A stretch of DNA of 13,726 bases from Spirochaetia bacterium (GTDB lineage Bacteria > Spirochaetota > Spirochaetia > DTKZ01), in assembly GCA_031270615.1 (NCBI GenBank), contig JAISXE010000101.1:1-13726 (forward strand), written 5' to 3'. Positions 13,272-13,726 of the stretch are shown here, one piece after another. Positions within the stretch are counted from its first letter, which is position 1; every line of letters begins with the position of its first letter. Below the pieces are notes generated by a model. The model had not been told where the DNA came from, did not search any database, and worked only from the letters and a program-made list of their open reading frames with translations. A program made the position numbers and the translations under genes.

Positions 13272-13726
13272 TCACTCCTTGACCCAAACATTTACAATTG
13301 AGCCAATATACAAACGGTGAACAGCCTGTTTATAATCCTCGTAATAGCTCTTTCTTATAGCCGCGTCCAAAAGAGCGCTGTCCAGTTGTTCGCTGTAAAT
13401 CTTGCGGCACTCTATCATCAGGCGGCCTTCGGCAAATGCCGGATTGCCAAGTTCCGTGTATTCAACGGTGAGCCCCGAATCCTTTATTTTGTCGCCCACC
13501 AGTCCCGACTGGGTGCCGAGTATCATCAGTTTTTCCCGGTCTTCGTCCGGGAATGCCGTTATGGTAAAATACCCGTTACGCTCCAAAAACCCGGATGTGT
13601 AACGGTCGGGGGAAACATACACCATTGCGACCGGGTCAGACCAGATTCGCCCAAGCGTCATCCAGGCGACAGTCATAGCGTTCATGTCTCCCTCTTTGCC
13701 CGATGCAAGGGCCAGCAAGTTGTCGC
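13272..13726 (-). CDS. flavin reductase-like FMN-binding protein, 5' end outside window
   Basis: The frame is open to the right edge and stops at 13274-13272 (TGA read on the minus strand), giving 151 codons. It matches the flavoredoxin / flavin reductase-like domain: LLALASGKEGDMNAMTVAW, where the family has a small-residue strand leading to N-x-M-T; then DPVAMVYVSPDRYTSGFL, the FMN phosphate-contact region; YFTITAF; a GDKIKDSGLT segment; and a closing HRLYIGSIVNVWVK that is the family's usual last strand. Such proteins bind FMN and pass electrons from NAD(P)H or reduced partners. The usual family start is about 15 residues before the part visible here, so the true start probably lies just outside; the TTG at 13718 is not a likely start. 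It is convergent with the DUF58 gene and functionally unrelated to it as far as can be seen. Confidence 0.85.
   Translation of the reverse strand, partial: DNLLALASGKEGDMNAMTVAWMTLGRIWSDPVAMVYVSPDRYTSGFLERNGYFTITAFPDEDREKLMILGTQSGLVGDKIKDSGLTVEYTELGNPAFAEGRLMIECRKIYSEQLDSALLDAAIRKSYYEDYKQAVHRLYIGSIVNVWVKE

Overview
The window looks like a GC-rich chromosomal segment of a spirochaete, most probably a Treponema-like (possibly termite-gut type) organism. The grounds are the short SMC protein, the proline-rich lipoprotein with a loose spirochaetal lipobox (LGS-C), the heavy use of GTG starts, and the many small palindromic repeats between genes. The genus is inference; no rRNA or housekeeping marker is present to settle it.

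Layout. Positions 1-640 are AT-rich and decayed: the C-terminal end of a PIN-domain (VapC-like) toxin whose reading frame runs through a 93-bp palindromic element, then a small frameshifted gene. Positions 640-1017 hold no gene but several perfect hairpins, one of them part of a repeat that recurs in opposite orientation near the right end. A sigma70-like promoter (1018-1046) then drives the first co-directional block (1084-5531): smc, a 117-residue single-pass membrane protein overlapping it by 8 bp, and a 409-residue proline-rich lipoprotein. The SMC has normal ATPase heads but no recognisable hinge.

A 145-bp element with 14-bp terminal inverted repeats (5534-5678) and a strong dyad (5700-5721) separate this from the second block (5772-12883). 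That block has seven genes, mostly overlapping by 4-8 bp: DUF5362-like membrane protein, RDD protein, SpoIIM/DUF95 protein, DUF4129-like membrane protein, DUF4350 protein, MoxR AAA+ ATPase and DUF58 (VWA-like) protein. This is a MoxR-centred membrane cassette. The AAA+ ATPase and DUF58 protein probably act together on a membrane assembly made of the other five. What the assembly does is unknown.

Positions 12884-13271 are a mosaic of inverted repeats with no gene. A convergent minus-strand gene for a flavin reductase-like FMN-binding protein runs off the right edge. Base skew drifts along the window: G exceeds C on the + strand through smc, but C exceeds G in moxR and the DUF58 gene, although all genes from 1084 to 12883 point the same way.
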